This document shows, piece by piece, positions 49,701 to 62,452 of a stretch of 64,000 nt of DNA. The notes under the pieces were generated by a model, which did not search any database, was not told the DNA's origin, and saw only the letters and a list, made by a program, of their open reading frames with translations. Every line of letters begins with the position of its first letter. The stretch's first letter is position 1. This stretch comes from Pithys albifrons albifrons (taxonomy: Eukaryota > Chordata > Aves > Passeriformes > Thamnophilidae). The translations under genes were made by a program, and so were the position numbers. The stretch covers positions 5,790,160-5,854,159 of the forward strand of contig NC_092465.1 in NCBI RefSeq assembly GCF_047495875.1, in the 5' to 3' direction.

Positions 49701-51178
49701 CAAAAGAACCATTTGCAATGACTAAGATTAGAAATTCAATGACTTTATGAAAAAGTTGTATGTGAGAATTAAAAAAAAATATTACAGTTAAACCCTGAAG
49801 AGAATTCAGACAAGCAGAATATCACCATTCCAGGTGGAACTTGAGTTGAATTTGTCTAAGATGATGCCTTCTCTCTTGCCAGAATAATTTTAAATGTATT
49901 GTGTCCTCTTAGTTCAACCCTGTTAATTTGCACAATGCTCATGCACCTTGCTAATCTCTACCAATTAAAATCTACTTTAGACCACAGCAACTTTGAGCCA
50001 CTCAATTACAATTTTACCTCCTCATTACTGAAATGTGCTACCTGTATCTTCATTTATTATTCACATCCATACTCTGAAATCTTATTCCCTCTGGAAATCA
50101 TCACCTTCCCCGAGATAAACTCATCCCTGATAGATAACAGCTCTGTTAGCACTTAGTAATCTAGATCAGATTATTAGATTAGGACTGAACGTGCATTAGG
50201 ATAATAAAACAGAAATCTATTCCAATAGAGTGCAAACAAGCCCTACTTTAGAAAACAAATGAATGCAACTCATCTTTGAGTATGCCATTCAGAAGAAAAC
50301 AAATATGATCTACTGGGAAAGCCTGGAGGAGAATGTCATTTGTGGAATGGGCAGAGGTCCAGAAAGCATTACATCTCCCTTGTCCTTTCCTCCTGTCTTT
50401 ATAATAAGATCATCCCTAAAAGCCAACATGCACATGTACTCTAATTATAAATAAAAATAAGCCACCTGAATTTTTGCTACCATGCTGTAAAAAGATCCTA
50501 ACTCTACTTTGAACACAGTATATAAACAGTAGTCCAACTTTTTCAGTTTCCTGGAGTCTTTCTTTCATAAATTTATGCAACAAAAAGGCATGAATCTTAC
50601 TCTAAGCCTTTCCCCCATAACTGTTTCTAGGGGTTTTTGCTTTGGGATCTTCCTGTTCCATTCTATAATCTCTTCTGCCCCAAAGGGACTCTTCGACTCT
50701 TTATCCTTGCTCAAGTTAATAGGGCTCAAAGGATTTAGCAGAATAATTCTTCATCTCCAGGAAGGGCTCAATAGTTTCAAAATGTGATGACTTAACAATA
50801 CACCTTTATGCACTGACAAATTTCTTGCTTTTCTCCCTCTTTTACACTAAAATACAAAATTCAGCTCAATCCATTTTAACTCCTAGATCCATTTTTCACT
50901 TTTACAAAACTACCAAGAGAGAATTCTGAGCCTTAGTGGTTTTGGCTGAGATGTATGACAGGGAATTCATCCATCTCCTCAACCCCCCTTTTCAGTTCAT
51001 CACTGTGGTTAGAGGTCTTCTCTTCCTAAGTCTTGATTTCTCTGGGCAGGTCAGCCTGGAGGACACTGGAGGAGAGCCATGGAATGTTCTTGCATCCTTC
51101 AACTGAGAAATGTCTGCCCTGTGGTCTAAGTATAACCTCCAACCACATAAATCAGATAGAACATCACATATTCCTTGA
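43766..51178. other. Long repeat-poor non-coding stretch
   Basis: No CR1 tail was recognised over 7.4 kb. Slightly GC-richer blocks lie at 46270-46440 and 47440-47650, and both carry chance frames on opposite strands. An (AAT)-rich patch is at 47183-47214. Pyrimidine-rich sequence is at 48990-49100 and 49890-50150. Confidence 0.4.
47183..47214. repeat. (AAT)n-like low-complexity patch
   Basis: Short imperfect AATAATAATAATTACATAAT array. Confidence 0.7.
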
Positions 51179-51210
51179 ATATTTAATATATATAATATAT
51201 ATAATATCTT
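51179..51210. repeat. AT-rich low-complexity patch
   Basis: ATATTTAATATATATAATAT and its continuation, almost pure A/T. A second A/T-only patch follows at about 51455-51560. Confidence 0.8.
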
Positions 51211-51879
51211 GATTTGATGATAGATGAAGACTGAAGATAGAAAGAGAAATGGAAGTTTTACTCCAAGTTTCTGCTCTGTGTCACTTCTCCCAGTTGAAAC
51301 TGCTCTGTAGGTACCCACTATTTGAGCAGTCCTTGCTAGGACCTCCAGACTGCCTCTCCTGGTGGGCTTCCATAGCTCAGGCTCATCCATATACCTCACC
51401 CTGCTCTGAAAATAAGAGGCTGGCTGAGCTGATGTAACTTCAGTGCATTTCTAACTTTATATTATTCAAATATAATTTAAAACTAATTTAATTTTTACAA
51501 TATTTAAATATTATTTAAGTATAAGTTAATATAATTTGAATTCTTAATACTCTTAATTTTCTTAGAATCCCTGCTAGTCAGTAGGACCAATTCTTCAATT
51601 TTAATGCATTTCATAAAACTTTTTGTGCTTTGCAGCTTCATTTAGATGGATCATAATCTTCTACTCTTCTGCTTGCAATTCTGCTGGAATCTTACAAGGA
51701 AATCGAAACCAGACTTGAAAAAAATATTTCAACTGCCAATTAAACATTGTGAAAAGATAGGTTAGTCTCAATGGGCCTCGAAGTTGACAAAGTCATTGTT
51801 TAATGTGTTTAGATATAAAGCTAAAAGAAATTTGATAACAGCAATAAGGCAGTTCCAAGAATATCGTTACCATGAAATA

Positions 51880-52480
51880 ATTACATCCCAATAGGATTAG
51901 AGGCAATCAGCCACACTGTGCCTCAGTGCACCTCGGGGGGTGATTATCTTACCATAACAACACCACCCATTGTGCTTCAGTGCTTCAATGTGTGCTGATA
52001 AAATGACTTACTTTTAAGTTTGTGTAGCTGTTTGTGCCAGCAGAGGGGCAAGCAAATTACAGCCATCGTGTATTTTCTTTCCCGCAGTAAATTTGTATTT
52101 GAAAACATTGAAATCCCACTGGAAATTTACAAACATGTTCATTAGAAAAATATGTTCAACATTTAGACTGCAACATAAATAATCAAAATTAGGACATTCA
52201 AATTTATCTTGGCAGCCTATACTTCTTTTTACGCTGCTGTGGCTTTAATTTGAGTCACCATTTTAATGTTATTTACATATGGAATGGTATTGAATGCACT
52301 TATGAATTGCTAGAATGAAAGAAAATAAAGAAATGATTCATAGAAGATTATGAGCCACACAGAATATTATTTATTTACCTAAATGACCAAAAAATAAAGT
52401 AATAAATCTTAGTCTCTCAAATAAATGAATCTATTATGCCTGATTGAATGTATTTATTTATACTAATAAGAAATAATACC
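51880..52480. promoter_or_regulatory. Candidate conserved non-coding (regulatory) block
   Basis: About 600 bp free of recognised repeats and without long frames. It is AT-rich but keeps CpGs (CACCTCGGGGGGTG, CCATCGTGTATTTTC, TTTACGCTGCTGTGG). It contains a near-CTCF core, CCAGCAGAGGGGCA, at 52037-52050 and several TTTAAT/ATTTAC words. This texture suggests an enhancer or other constrained element, but conservation has not been tested. Confidence 0.3.
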
Positions 52481-53234
52481 TCCACAGGTATTACTTGACT
52501 GTTATTTATGTGCTGTCAGATATAAAATCAAATATAAATTTATGGCCTAGACAAGAGTTCCACAGCACTATTCTATACAGTATGGAATTATGGCACCACA
52601 TGGATTCTGCTGATTCCTTAAATCTGTGTGTGGCAACCAAAGGACAGGCCAGCTCTGACAGGGGAATATTCCAGGCCCCATTACTGTAATCATGGGGGGG
52701 GTGATACTTATTGACCAGTACAGGCAGATCCAGAGGTGACAGTTTATTTGTTCTGCAGACAGTCAAGTGACTCACGAGATCAAACCAACTTTTTCCAGTT
52801 CCATTATGACTCAGATATACCATTGGCACTTGGGTTTGCCATCTCAGTTTAAGAAAATACAACTTATCCTGAGCACATGAGAAGCCCTGGCATTGTAGAG
52901 GCACACCAAGTGCAAACAATAAATTACAAAAGAAAAGAGATTTATCAAGAGCAGAGACTACTCAGAGAAAATCATGTTTTGGTCTTCTTGACCTTCCTGA
53001 AGCCTGACTTCCTGGCTTATTACCAAGAACTCTAAAGATTATTATAAATGGTTGACTCAGCTATTCTAGAAATTAATTATGCAGACTATAGAGGGAACTT
53101 AACTGACCTCACATCTTTTGAATGACTGTTTTGCTTTGAATTAAAAGTCAAAGGTAAATTAAAATAGTTATCTTTATGACTGCATTCAGGAATCTTAAAT
53201 GCATAATTGAAAAATAAATATATAAAACCATGCA
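52481..53234. other. Non-coding stretch with an unassigned frame
   Basis: A 137-codon minus-strand frame (52506-52919) has no recognisable motif. A G8 run sits at about 52693-52700. No family was assigned. Confidence 0.35.
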
Positions 53235-53350
53235 CTTTTATAGCACTTTACTCAAGAATCCCCAAGAAAAACAGTTAAGGTATGGGATTCTCAATTTTAC
53301 AGATGAGAAAACTGACACATGGACACAATAAAGAACAAGTTCAGCCAGAA
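53235..53350 (-). repeat. MIR/CORE-SINE fossil, antisense
   Basis: TATAGCACTTTACTCAAGAATCC, then TCAATTTTACAGATGAGAAA and ACTGACACATGGACACAATAAAG match the antisense MIR core ('ccccattttacagatgaggaaactgaggcacagagag'). This is an ancient amniote SINE mobilised by L2-like LINEs, much older than the CR1 copies here. Confidence 0.65.
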
Positions 53351-54502
53351 GACTCATTGCCTTTTATGAGCAGAAACTTCTTCCATTAATGCACCACAAG
53401 ATTATGTTCCATTGGTAATTACTACATCATGTCATTTTTACACTAGTTTCCACTAGAAAAACTTGAATTTCAAGAACAGTAGCACTTCAATGTTCAGGAA
53501 GCCAAACTTGGAACAAATAATGAAAATATTCTTGTTCCATACAGCATTATCTTCTTTCATAGGACCCCTCTGAATTCATCCATTTTCTGTTCATACTGAG
53601 AACATCTAAACAAAGGTGCTAATGCTGCATGTTTGAAGAGAATCAAAGAGCAAAATGTCTCATTATGAAGGCACCATTCTATTCATTCTGTGGCATTTTG
53701 CAGACAAAGAAATAAAAGCCTCTACACCATCAATAGGGCTTTGTTTAAACTCTGCATCACAGAGACTTGTAAATCTACTGTCACAACTGCTCCAAAATTT
53801 CTCCTACAGTCAGCCAGAATCAATGATTTTATTAGAGGGTTCCAAAGGATTTTTTTTTTTAAATTCTGAAAACTATTTATGTTGAGGGTCAATCACTGCT
53901 ATTTAAATCTCACAGTGGAACTAGCATATACCTATGAAATGAGGGAAAATGTTGCTTTACCTCATTGTTGTTTTTTTTCTAATAACTGCAACTGCAACAG
54001 CATCTGAAATCAACAGCTATTTTCAGCATTGTGTGTTTTTCATCAAATTGCAGTTGGTAGAAATACTCTCTCTAGAGATCTTCAAAACTCTTATATTTGT
54101 GTCATAAAAATCTATTCATAATTCAATATCCACATTAGTACTGGTGCCATTTGGGAATACATCATTTCGACAAGGACTCAAAGCACTTCCATAAGGATGA
54201 GTGGATGGGAAAGATTTCCTTTCTCGTTAGGCACAGCAGGGCAGATCTGTCTGCTTCATATTGCCTCACAGGAGGCACAGTGCCAAAAAAAGATCCCAAA
54301 TCAAGCAAACAAAATGAAAGGAAAAGAAAGAAAGCCCATGTAATTAGCTAATTGGAAATCCCTCTCAAGGACTGGAAATACTGGGTGCCCAAATGGAAAA
54401 TGTGGGACTGGGAGGGCTCTGATCCCTGGCCACTTATGGGTTCCACAATGAAGAGTCACGTTACCAGCTCAGAAACCAAGAAGGAACTAAAGAAAACATC
54501 AG
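53351..54502. other. Non-coding stretch
   Basis: Nothing was recognised. Short T-rich and A-rich runs lie at 53851-53860 and 53970-53980. Confidence 0.4.
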
Positions 54503-54600
54503 AGGGTCAAATCCTGCCCTCTACTCCTTTAGGTAACCCCAATTCATAAGATTCTTTATGAGTCAACCAGCCCCTGTCTCACACTGAGTGTGGTCTGTTC
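54503..54600. repeat. Possible ancient archosaur/turtle-type repeat fossil
   Basis: GGGTCAAATCCTGCCCTCTAC, CCTTTAGGTAACCCCAATTCAT and the following CCTGTCTCACACTGAGTG resemble the reptilian palindromic repeat 'caaatcctgccctcagttacaccagtgtaaccccattgacttca'. Recognised from memory; short and diverged. Confidence 0.4.
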
Positions 54601-54759
54601 CTTTGCTGCTCCTGGTGGAATGTTCTGCTATTGTTATCACTGTATGTTCAGTGTATTACACTGATCCTTCTCAGTTTTAACAATACTTCTCACCTTTAAG
54701 CCTCCCAATCAATTAAACAAGTTTAAAATGTCACTTAGCAGACAGAAAAAACTGGGAGA
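54601..54759. other. Short non-coding stretch
   Basis: Nothing was recognised. Confidence 0.4.
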
Positions 54760-55760
54760 AGGAGGAATTCTTCCATCTTTGCTGTCACCATATTTCACTG
54801 TGCAGAGGCAGGCTGAAGCCTCTCCTTTTTCCATGCCAGAGGTGCATAACTCGGTTACTCTTCTGACTCATCTGCTTGCCCTTCTCCCATTCTGGTCTTC
54901 CTCACACTGTCTGCATTTCTCTCTTTATTCTTTCTCTCAAGCCGTTGCTCTGCAGCAGTTGTGGCCCCCTGTGAGAGTTTCAGTTTCACTAGTCCTGCTG
55001 GTAATTTTTCTAAGTTTGTTCAACTTCTTGTCTGTATGAGCTGATTAGAGTTGGTCTTTTCCAGTCTCAAACTACACCCAGTTCAATCCAGCTTTTAGCT
55101 ACCATTAATTTAGCCTTAATGTAGTCTCTAAAAACTTGAATTAGTCTCCATCCTTCATTTGTGAATGTGTCCCTCCTGCAACCAGCTTTTCACTGCAATT
55201 CTTGAATCATTTAATTCTCTTGTGACACTGTCACCTTCCAGTGAAGTTCCTTCTCCTTCTTTGCTTTTTTTTAAGGAACCTTCCTACCCTTCTTCCAACT
55301 TCCTAAGTGGCTCCACAGAGTTGCATTCATTGTCACCATTTTTGCTCCTATCTCACTATTTACTTGGATAATGTCATGAAAGCCACAAACTCGGTAATTG
55401 CCTTCAGGCTATTGTTTCACAGGACTGCCTCTCAGCTTAAATTTATCTACCCAGGTGTTCTCTCTCTGGCATCCTCTACACACCAAGGAGTCATCCAAAG
55501 GCCAGGAAGTTTTCAGTTCAACCCCAGAGGACCCTTACTTCCAACACAGATGCAAGCAGTATCCTCACATGCTCAGCACATGTGCAACATCCTTGACTCA
55601 AACCTTATTCTGGCTTCTCACATCAGGCTGATTCCAGGAGGTCCCTTCTCTTATCTGAAGGCTTTCTTGTGCATCCACACGATCGGGCTTTCATCTTGGA
55701 TCCCAGTGCTGAACAAAAGATGGTGCTCTGGACCAGTATAACTTTTCATATTATCATTGT
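54760..55760. other. Pyrimidine-rich, strand-asymmetric kilobase
   Basis: The plus strand is markedly C+T-rich for about 1 kb, with many CTTCTCC-, CTCTCTCTGG- and CCTTCC-type words. Overlapping plus frames of 103, 68, 144 and 77 codons occur because purine-rich stop codons are scarce. No protein motif or known element was recognised. It could be an eroded LINE or LTR body, or a transcribed region with strand bias. Confidence 0.45.
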
Positions 55761-58433
55761 CTGAAGATGAGAAGCATCAACTTCAGGCAGAGTCTTAGTG
55801 GAGGAGAGATACACAGTCCTTTAAGGTATATATTTTGTTTATATATAATACAACTTGTCAGATCAGCAGATGCCCCAGACACCCCAACGTTCTCTCTGCT
55901 GAGATATTTGAAAGCTGCATCCTGCTACCAGAACTTTATTTTAAAGTTTTATCTCTTGCTAGATATTTCTTCATATAATGTGAAAAAATAAAGCCTTAAA
56001 ACACACAGTCTCCCTAAACTCAAAAGCTTCCCAAAAGATTCCACAACTGCAAACAGCAATAGTGGCTACATTTTTTCTCCTCATTTCATCCAGCATGAGT
56101 CTTTTTCCAGTGCTCACTGCCTGTGTTTTTCCTCTCAAAATAAAAAAAAATTAAAAAAATAAAATTGTTTTGGAGGGAAGAAGCACTTAGAACTGCTGTT
56201 AAAATTCTTCAGTATTCTAATGAACTTGATAAGCTCCCAGGATGCTTCTTACAATGTAGAGAAACCTTCAAAAATATTATAGTGACTTTGTTTACTCCAG
56301 CAATAAGGAGCATTCCAGATGACTGGGACCATACATCAATACTACACGTGTTCTTTAATGCTGGAAAGGAGCTCACAAGAGGAAACAATTATTCACTTTG
56401 AAGCTTTTTAATATTTCTGAATGTGACTCAATTACAATATTCAGCCTATACACCTTTTTTTCACCTGAAATATCACTTGATTTATGATGAAGCTATTTTT
56501 TTTCTCACCTAGTTCTAATTTCATTTATATCTCACTTATAGGTTCTCTATAATTCAGTGGAAGTTGCAGTTTGACACTGTTCCTCTGACACCTAAACTAG
56601 CTCCACGAGCTAACAAAGTCCCCTGACTCTGCCTAGAGTTTTGAAATAAAGATCTTTTATTTTAATTCTTATTTTACCTGCAAGAAATCTGTGTAGACCC
56701 TTAAAAATATTTTAAAAATTTTTAATAATAAAGGCAAATTGCATAAATACTTAAAAGTAAAAGCATAAATATCCTCAAGTCCCATTTTCAAGAAATATCC
56801 TTATTTATAACCCATGGGATATATACAATTTCATAACATATGCATGAGTATTTTTTAAATGCTCAATACATATATAATATTATATAGTTCTAAATAATTT
56901 TATAGAGGTAAATTATTTTAAAGCTGAATTTTTGGGGTGAGAAAATTGATCATGTTGCTAATTTGAATTACTATAAACTGCCTAATTCCCTCAAAATACG
57001 CCAAAATGATAAGAGAAATTGAAAAGTTACAATGAGCACATTAACAGTAACCAATTTACAAAATAATTGGGACAGAAGGAAAAAAAAACATCAAAAGAAA
57101 CAGTTTGTAGACTGAGGTCTTACTAACAAGGGATCTTTAGCATGGGGAGGCTAAAAAAGAAGGCACCTGGAACACAGTCATACCTCAATTCCATGGAGTA
57201 ACTCATGGAGCTCCAGCACCCTGGCTGGGAGCAAAGCTCCTGGTCACATGGAGCAGCTCACAGGTGGCTGTGGTTTTGTTCGTGATTAGGAGATCTAATG
57301 CAAGAAACAGTTCACTTTATTGGCTCAAGACTCACCAGGTGGTCTGGAAATCAGCGCAGGTGTCCTTATGCTCAGTGATGAGGCCACCAGCAAGGCTGTC
57401 CTTACTTATGTCTCTCCCAGCCATCAGCAAAACACAAGGAATGAATGAGCACTGTCCTCTCCACACACATCATTTGCTCTTCTGCATTATGTTATAGCAC
57501 TTCCAGACCCTCCTTTACAAACACCCCACACACAAGATAGAAAATTACTATATTATATAGATTCAATAAATCTTCAGGAACAATTAAGAAGCATAGTTAG
57601 GAAGTGTCCTGTACCTCACATGCCACAGCTACAGGAATACACCAGTTGGATCTTACTGTGGTTTTCCACAGAGACTGAAGTTCCCCACTGTGATCTTTTG
57701 TCAGAAAAATCATATTGTTAATCTGGAAACATAAATATAATTAGTTAATAGCCTATTTGGTGATGAATTTACTGATAGCTCAGTTGTAAGGATGATGACT
57801 TACATTTGTACTAAAATGTCATTGCTACTCCAATACAACATATTCATTGCATCCCTTGGCCAGATATCCCATAATAGCAGATTCTAGTCTGAAGCCTTAA
57901 AATTCCACCAGACTGCTCCTTTAAAATATTTAAGGGGAAAAAAAAAAAGAAAAAATAGATGGGTGGAGGAAGGTAAAGAAGAAGACAGGATAAGGGCACT
58001 GACTCAGCCAAATTCTTATTCACACTGGCATGGAAATGTTACAACAGAAAAGGCCCTGCCTTGCTACTTCTTCAGTATCATGAGACTAAGAAAAGAGCAA
58101 CTTTGGGAAGTAGAAGTCCATTTTGAAAATATATACTCAGATCTTCTTCTTTTGCTAAACTGAGTCTATCCCTATAAAGTATTTCTTCTGAAATTAGCTA
58201 AAACATCAGTCCTTTCTAACTGTAGAATTTCATTTTTCTTTTTTCTCTACTTCAACACCATAATCTTCTCAAACTCTTAAAGGAAGAAGTTATAGATCAT
58301 CATGCAATCAAAGCCAGAATGTTTTTATATTTCCATCTGCTTCTACCACACGCTCATTTTATGGAAAATCGTTTCCATTGCTTCTTCTTTCTTTAATTTT
58401 ACTGTCTATTTACTTCTCCAAAACAAACTGGGG
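55761..58433. other. Non-coding stretch, AT-rich with low-complexity patches
   Basis: A-rich patches lie at 56137-56165 and 57934-57957. Positions 56690-56900 are nearly all A/T. A weak CTCF-like core, TCACCAGGTGGTC, is at 57332-57344. No repeat family or gene was recognised. Confidence 0.4.
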
Positions 58434-58460
58434 AAAAAACAAAACAAAACAAAACAAAAA
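58434..58460. repeat. (AAAAC)n microsatellite
   Basis: About five tandem AAAAC units, then AAAAACCCC. Confidence 0.9.
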
Positions 58461-58579
58461 CCCCTATATATTCCACAAAGTTCTTATTTAAGAAAAGTGC
58501 CTGAAGCACCAAAGAACCGTGCTTGAGAACTCACATAAAGGATGAGCAAGCATTTAAGTCACTGAAACTGCAGCTGGGG

Positions 58580-58690
58580 AGAAGCAGTGACAGCTCCAGT
58601 TTCCTTTCTGACCTTGGGCAAGTCACTCACTTGTCTGAATGTTTCAGTTCCTCTCATTCATGAAAAGAGGATGAAAATATTCCATTAAAC
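58580..58690 (+). repeat. MIR/CORE-SINE fossil
   Basis: CTGACCTTGGGCAAGTCACTC, then TGTCTGAATGTTTCAGTTCC and CATTCATGAAAAGAGGATGA match the MIR core in sense orientation ('gtgaccttgggcaagttacttaacctctctgtgcctcagtttcctcatctgtaaaatggggat'). The 3' continuation at 58735-58790 (CAGCATCCAGCACAGTGCAA) may be its LINE-related tail. For such an old element this is a well-kept core. Confidence 0.75.
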
Positions 58691-61600
58691 ACAGCCTCTT
58701 CTGCATCTTCTTAATCTCACAGAGTTTGCTAATTCTTTGTATAGGGTGACACAGCATCCAGCACAGTGCAAGGGTCTGTGATATCTTTGCACTACAATAG
58801 GCCTTAAGAACTGAAAGAACAGGTTTATGGTGCCTCAAAATAATGCAGTGGGAAGAAGTGCTCAGGAACACAAAGGTCATCTTTCATGAAACTATAAGAA
58901 TACACATCACACTCACACAGGCACACACAGGCCCCACACGGTCTGTAACACAACCTGCCCAGAAATTCAAGCAAAGCAAATAAGGAATTTCAACTGTCAT
59001 TACCTCACTACCAGGATACCTTTAGGGAGCTGAAACAAGTCAGGTATTAGTCAATGAGCAGCACCAGCTAATGTGGAACCTCGAAAAAAAGATTAGAGAA
59101 AATTCTACATTAAAACCCCTTTAGGTCCAGGGAACACACGCTAAAAGCACAAATCCCAGCATTACTTCATTAAGAATAAAGAGAGATTTTTTTTTTTAAA
59201 TGTGAAAGAAAAATTTCAGGATATGTCAAACAATATCCTCTTTAAAAGGAATTTTAGCAGAAGAATATTTTTTCATGTTGACAAATCTGAACTACCGCAT
59301 TTTTATATAAATGATGTAAAGAAATAAAGGCATAGCACAGGGAAAACAAGTTATTCAGTGAATTGAGTAGCCTAGTGATTTAGTGGAGACATAAGGCTGA
59401 GACTCTGAGAAGAAATGAAGATTCAAACTCTTTGAGGTATAAAGATGTTCTAAAGGAAGGAGAGAAAGAAAATGTGACAAAGGACACGTGACTTTCTATG
59501 ACATTATATGACTAATGACCAAGAAGCTTGAACTAAGAAAGACCAAGGCAGTTAGGGATTTAAGGCAGATCTTTTTTTTTTCCAGCTAGACTAGAAAAAG
59601 TTAAGCTAAAAAAGAAATCAAATGGCTTGCAATGTGAAAAAGCAGTAAACATTATGAATTTTTAAAATGTATTTGAAGAATGAGAATCCTGCCTGAGAAC
59701 AGAGAGAGGAGAATGGCTAATTAAAACTCCCAAGCAAAGGCAGCCTCTCCCAGCTGTTCCCCAGCTCGGTTTCAGACACCCCATGCTCCTGTATCGAGTA
59801 CAGCAGGCAGGTTGGCTGGTATCAGTCGAATTATTCTTTATTCTGGTGACACACAGTGCATTTATATCAGACTTGGGTGTTTGTACACTGCAGAGTCCCA
59901 TCACAAATCAGCTGAAAAACCACCACCCAGTTATGCCACACATATGAGTATTCCCTCAAATCTCTGCAACTCATGCAGTAACATCCTGTGGATTACTGAA
60001 GTTTAATTTTCTCTTTGTTCCTAAACACCAATCATCTAATTTTTTAAAAAAATTCCCATTGAATTTTTCTCTGAATTAATTCTTTTCTACTGAGTGAAGG
60101 TGGAAAACAGCCAGTAAGCATAAAGTTGCAGAAATGTTTTCCAATGAAGTGGGAAATTTTTCATTCACAAATAATTTTCAAAAATCCACCATAATTATAG
60201 AAGTTTTCCATTCTTTCCTCTAAGGGAAAAATGCTTATCATTTTGATTGCCATTTACCAGTTTGAAGGTGAAAAAAGGAGGAATAAAATTTAAAATCCCA
60301 GCTCTACTGTTTCCTTATTTTTCTAAAGAAAGGAAATCAACTACATAGCATATCACAGTATTCAGCTGGCATGAATATTGTAAATATACTTGTAATATTT
60401 ATATAAGCTCATAATTTTATTGTCTCAACTATCTGAATTTTGGAGACTGAGCACTTGGGCTTCTGAAGTCAATTGGGAAAATCATGAAAGAATTCAATTA
60501 GGAAAAAAGGAACTGTAATTGTTGCTTCTGGCATTCACTCTGGATTTAGTTCCCTGCATTCACTAGACCAAAAATGACTGTCTAAAATTGCCTAAGTTTG
60601 ATCATAATAAAAAAAAAAATCTTTCTTTTCTGGTTCCATTAGACAACCTCAATTTTGCAGAATGTAACAGTGAAGTTTGCACATTAAGTTTCTAGAAGCT
60701 CAATTTGCTTTTCGATGGTGGAGGAGAAAAAAGAGGAGAAAAGAAGTTTTCACTTGGAAAAGAAACAACCAGATGACAGGGCCATGTACAAATGTGTGCT
60801 ACAAAATGCAATTTTGGGGTGGCTTAACTACAGGAAAAAGGGAAGTCAAAGATGTCATTAAAGAAAGAGGATCTATCTTTGGCCATTTAAATCATAACTT
60901 GTGATTGGTTCATGTGGTGTATTTCCCACTGTCTCGTTCATAAGAGTTTGAAGTATGAGAATTCTCAGTTATCTTTGGAAGAACATTCAGTAATCCAATG
61001 GCTGAATCCAGAGCTGAGTCTGGGTCCTGCAAGTGTGATATATCCCCTTAGATTAAAGACAACTGGGAAATTCAAGACTTTATAGGATTAGGCCCTGACC
61101 CCACATTCTCAATTAAAAGGGAGAAAACACCCAAAAAAGGAACTTAGGGGGAGAATGTAAAGACAATTAATTATTTACTGTTAATTTCTTTTTTTTCCTC
61201 TGGAGATGTAGGTATGCCACAAAAGCAAGTCATCATAAGTAGCACTTACAAAGGAAGCAGATTCTCATTGTCTGGGGAATAGTTGTGTGAGATCAGAGGA
61301 AAAAGGCAAAGAAAAAGTCATGCTTCAACACATCCCTGTTTACTCCACCTTTGGAAAATTTGAAGTGGAAGATGGTGACCTGACCAGCCTGAAGCCAGCA
61401 GAATTATGGACATGGTGTTGGAATTCCAGCATAGCAGTAAGAACTCCAGGCTGTCTTCTGGCAGGATTCTGCAAAGCTTTAATCCAAGCTAAATTCAAGA
61501 GGAAATGGAATCTCTCAGAAGCCTTTCAAGGGAGATAACTGGGAGTCTTTTATTTGCTAAAAAAATGTAGGAGGAAATCTGGCACATCTGCAAGTTTTGC

Positions 61601-62356
61601 ATCTCACTGAAGTATTCAAATTTGACCTAAAAAAATTGTATCTGACCCAGAGGAAAATCTTTACATTGGTTTCATAATTATTGATGTCTGAGTTAAGCAT
61701 ACTTAGGATTTTCTATTCAAGGTCTAGTTTTTCCTTGCAAATAAATCTCTCTCAGAGTAACAACTGAAAATTTTCAAACACGACATTTAGTTTTGCATCT
61801 TAGTAGATTTTTTTGTCTTAAGAAAAGCTGAGGGGCTTCACTGGCATGAGGTCTGGTGAAAATGTGCTTTGTACATGTTTATATTTGGGACAGTCTTATC
61901 TAATACTTTCATGCTTGGAAGCAAAGACTTGAATTCTTAGCAGAGGGACAAATCACACAGAAGGAAAATCCTGTTGCCACCACATTTAACTATTCAAATC
62001 TGGCCACATTTTCAGGCTCTGAAAATATTTGCTCAGTTAGAAACCCACTAGAATTTCATAGCTAATTTCTCAGCTCAATGCCTTGTATCCTCACAGCTCC
62101 TTCAGTGTGAGTGGGCTTTGTGTGCAGAGGTTCCTGCCCACGCTTGACCAAGCCCTGAGCCATTCCCAGGCAGCAGGAACTCAGTGTGTTCTTCCAGGCA
62201 GCTGTTCCCTTGAGAAGACAAATACTCCTGTCAACGACCATGGCACAGTTGGATGGAGAGCAGTCAGTTTATCTCTTCTCTACAATTAGTGTTTCCACCC
62301 TGTCCAAGGGGAAAACGGTCAAAGCCAATCTGGGCTGGAATACAGAGAAGTGGATT
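58691..62356. other. Non-coding stretch
   Basis: A short CA-rich patch lies at 58902-58935. Nothing else was recognised. A GC-richer patch at 62090-62250 and the plus frames at 60677-60904 and 61287-61538 lack motifs. Confidence 0.4.
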
Positions 62357-62452
62357 GTATAGATATATGTACACACATGTTTTATATATATTATAATTTT
62401 AATATATATATTTTATATATACTACACACACACACATATATATAAATAAAAA
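62357..62452. repeat. TA/CA-rich compound low-complexity tract
   Basis: Alternating TATATA, TTTTATATATA and ACACACACACA segments over about 95 bp, more degenerate than the tract at 13409. Confidence 0.85.

Noticed and set aside
52506..52919. 137-codon minus-strand frame as a retroviral or cellular coding remnant
   Set aside because: No catalytic or structural motif seen in the translation, and no LTR-like ends nearby.
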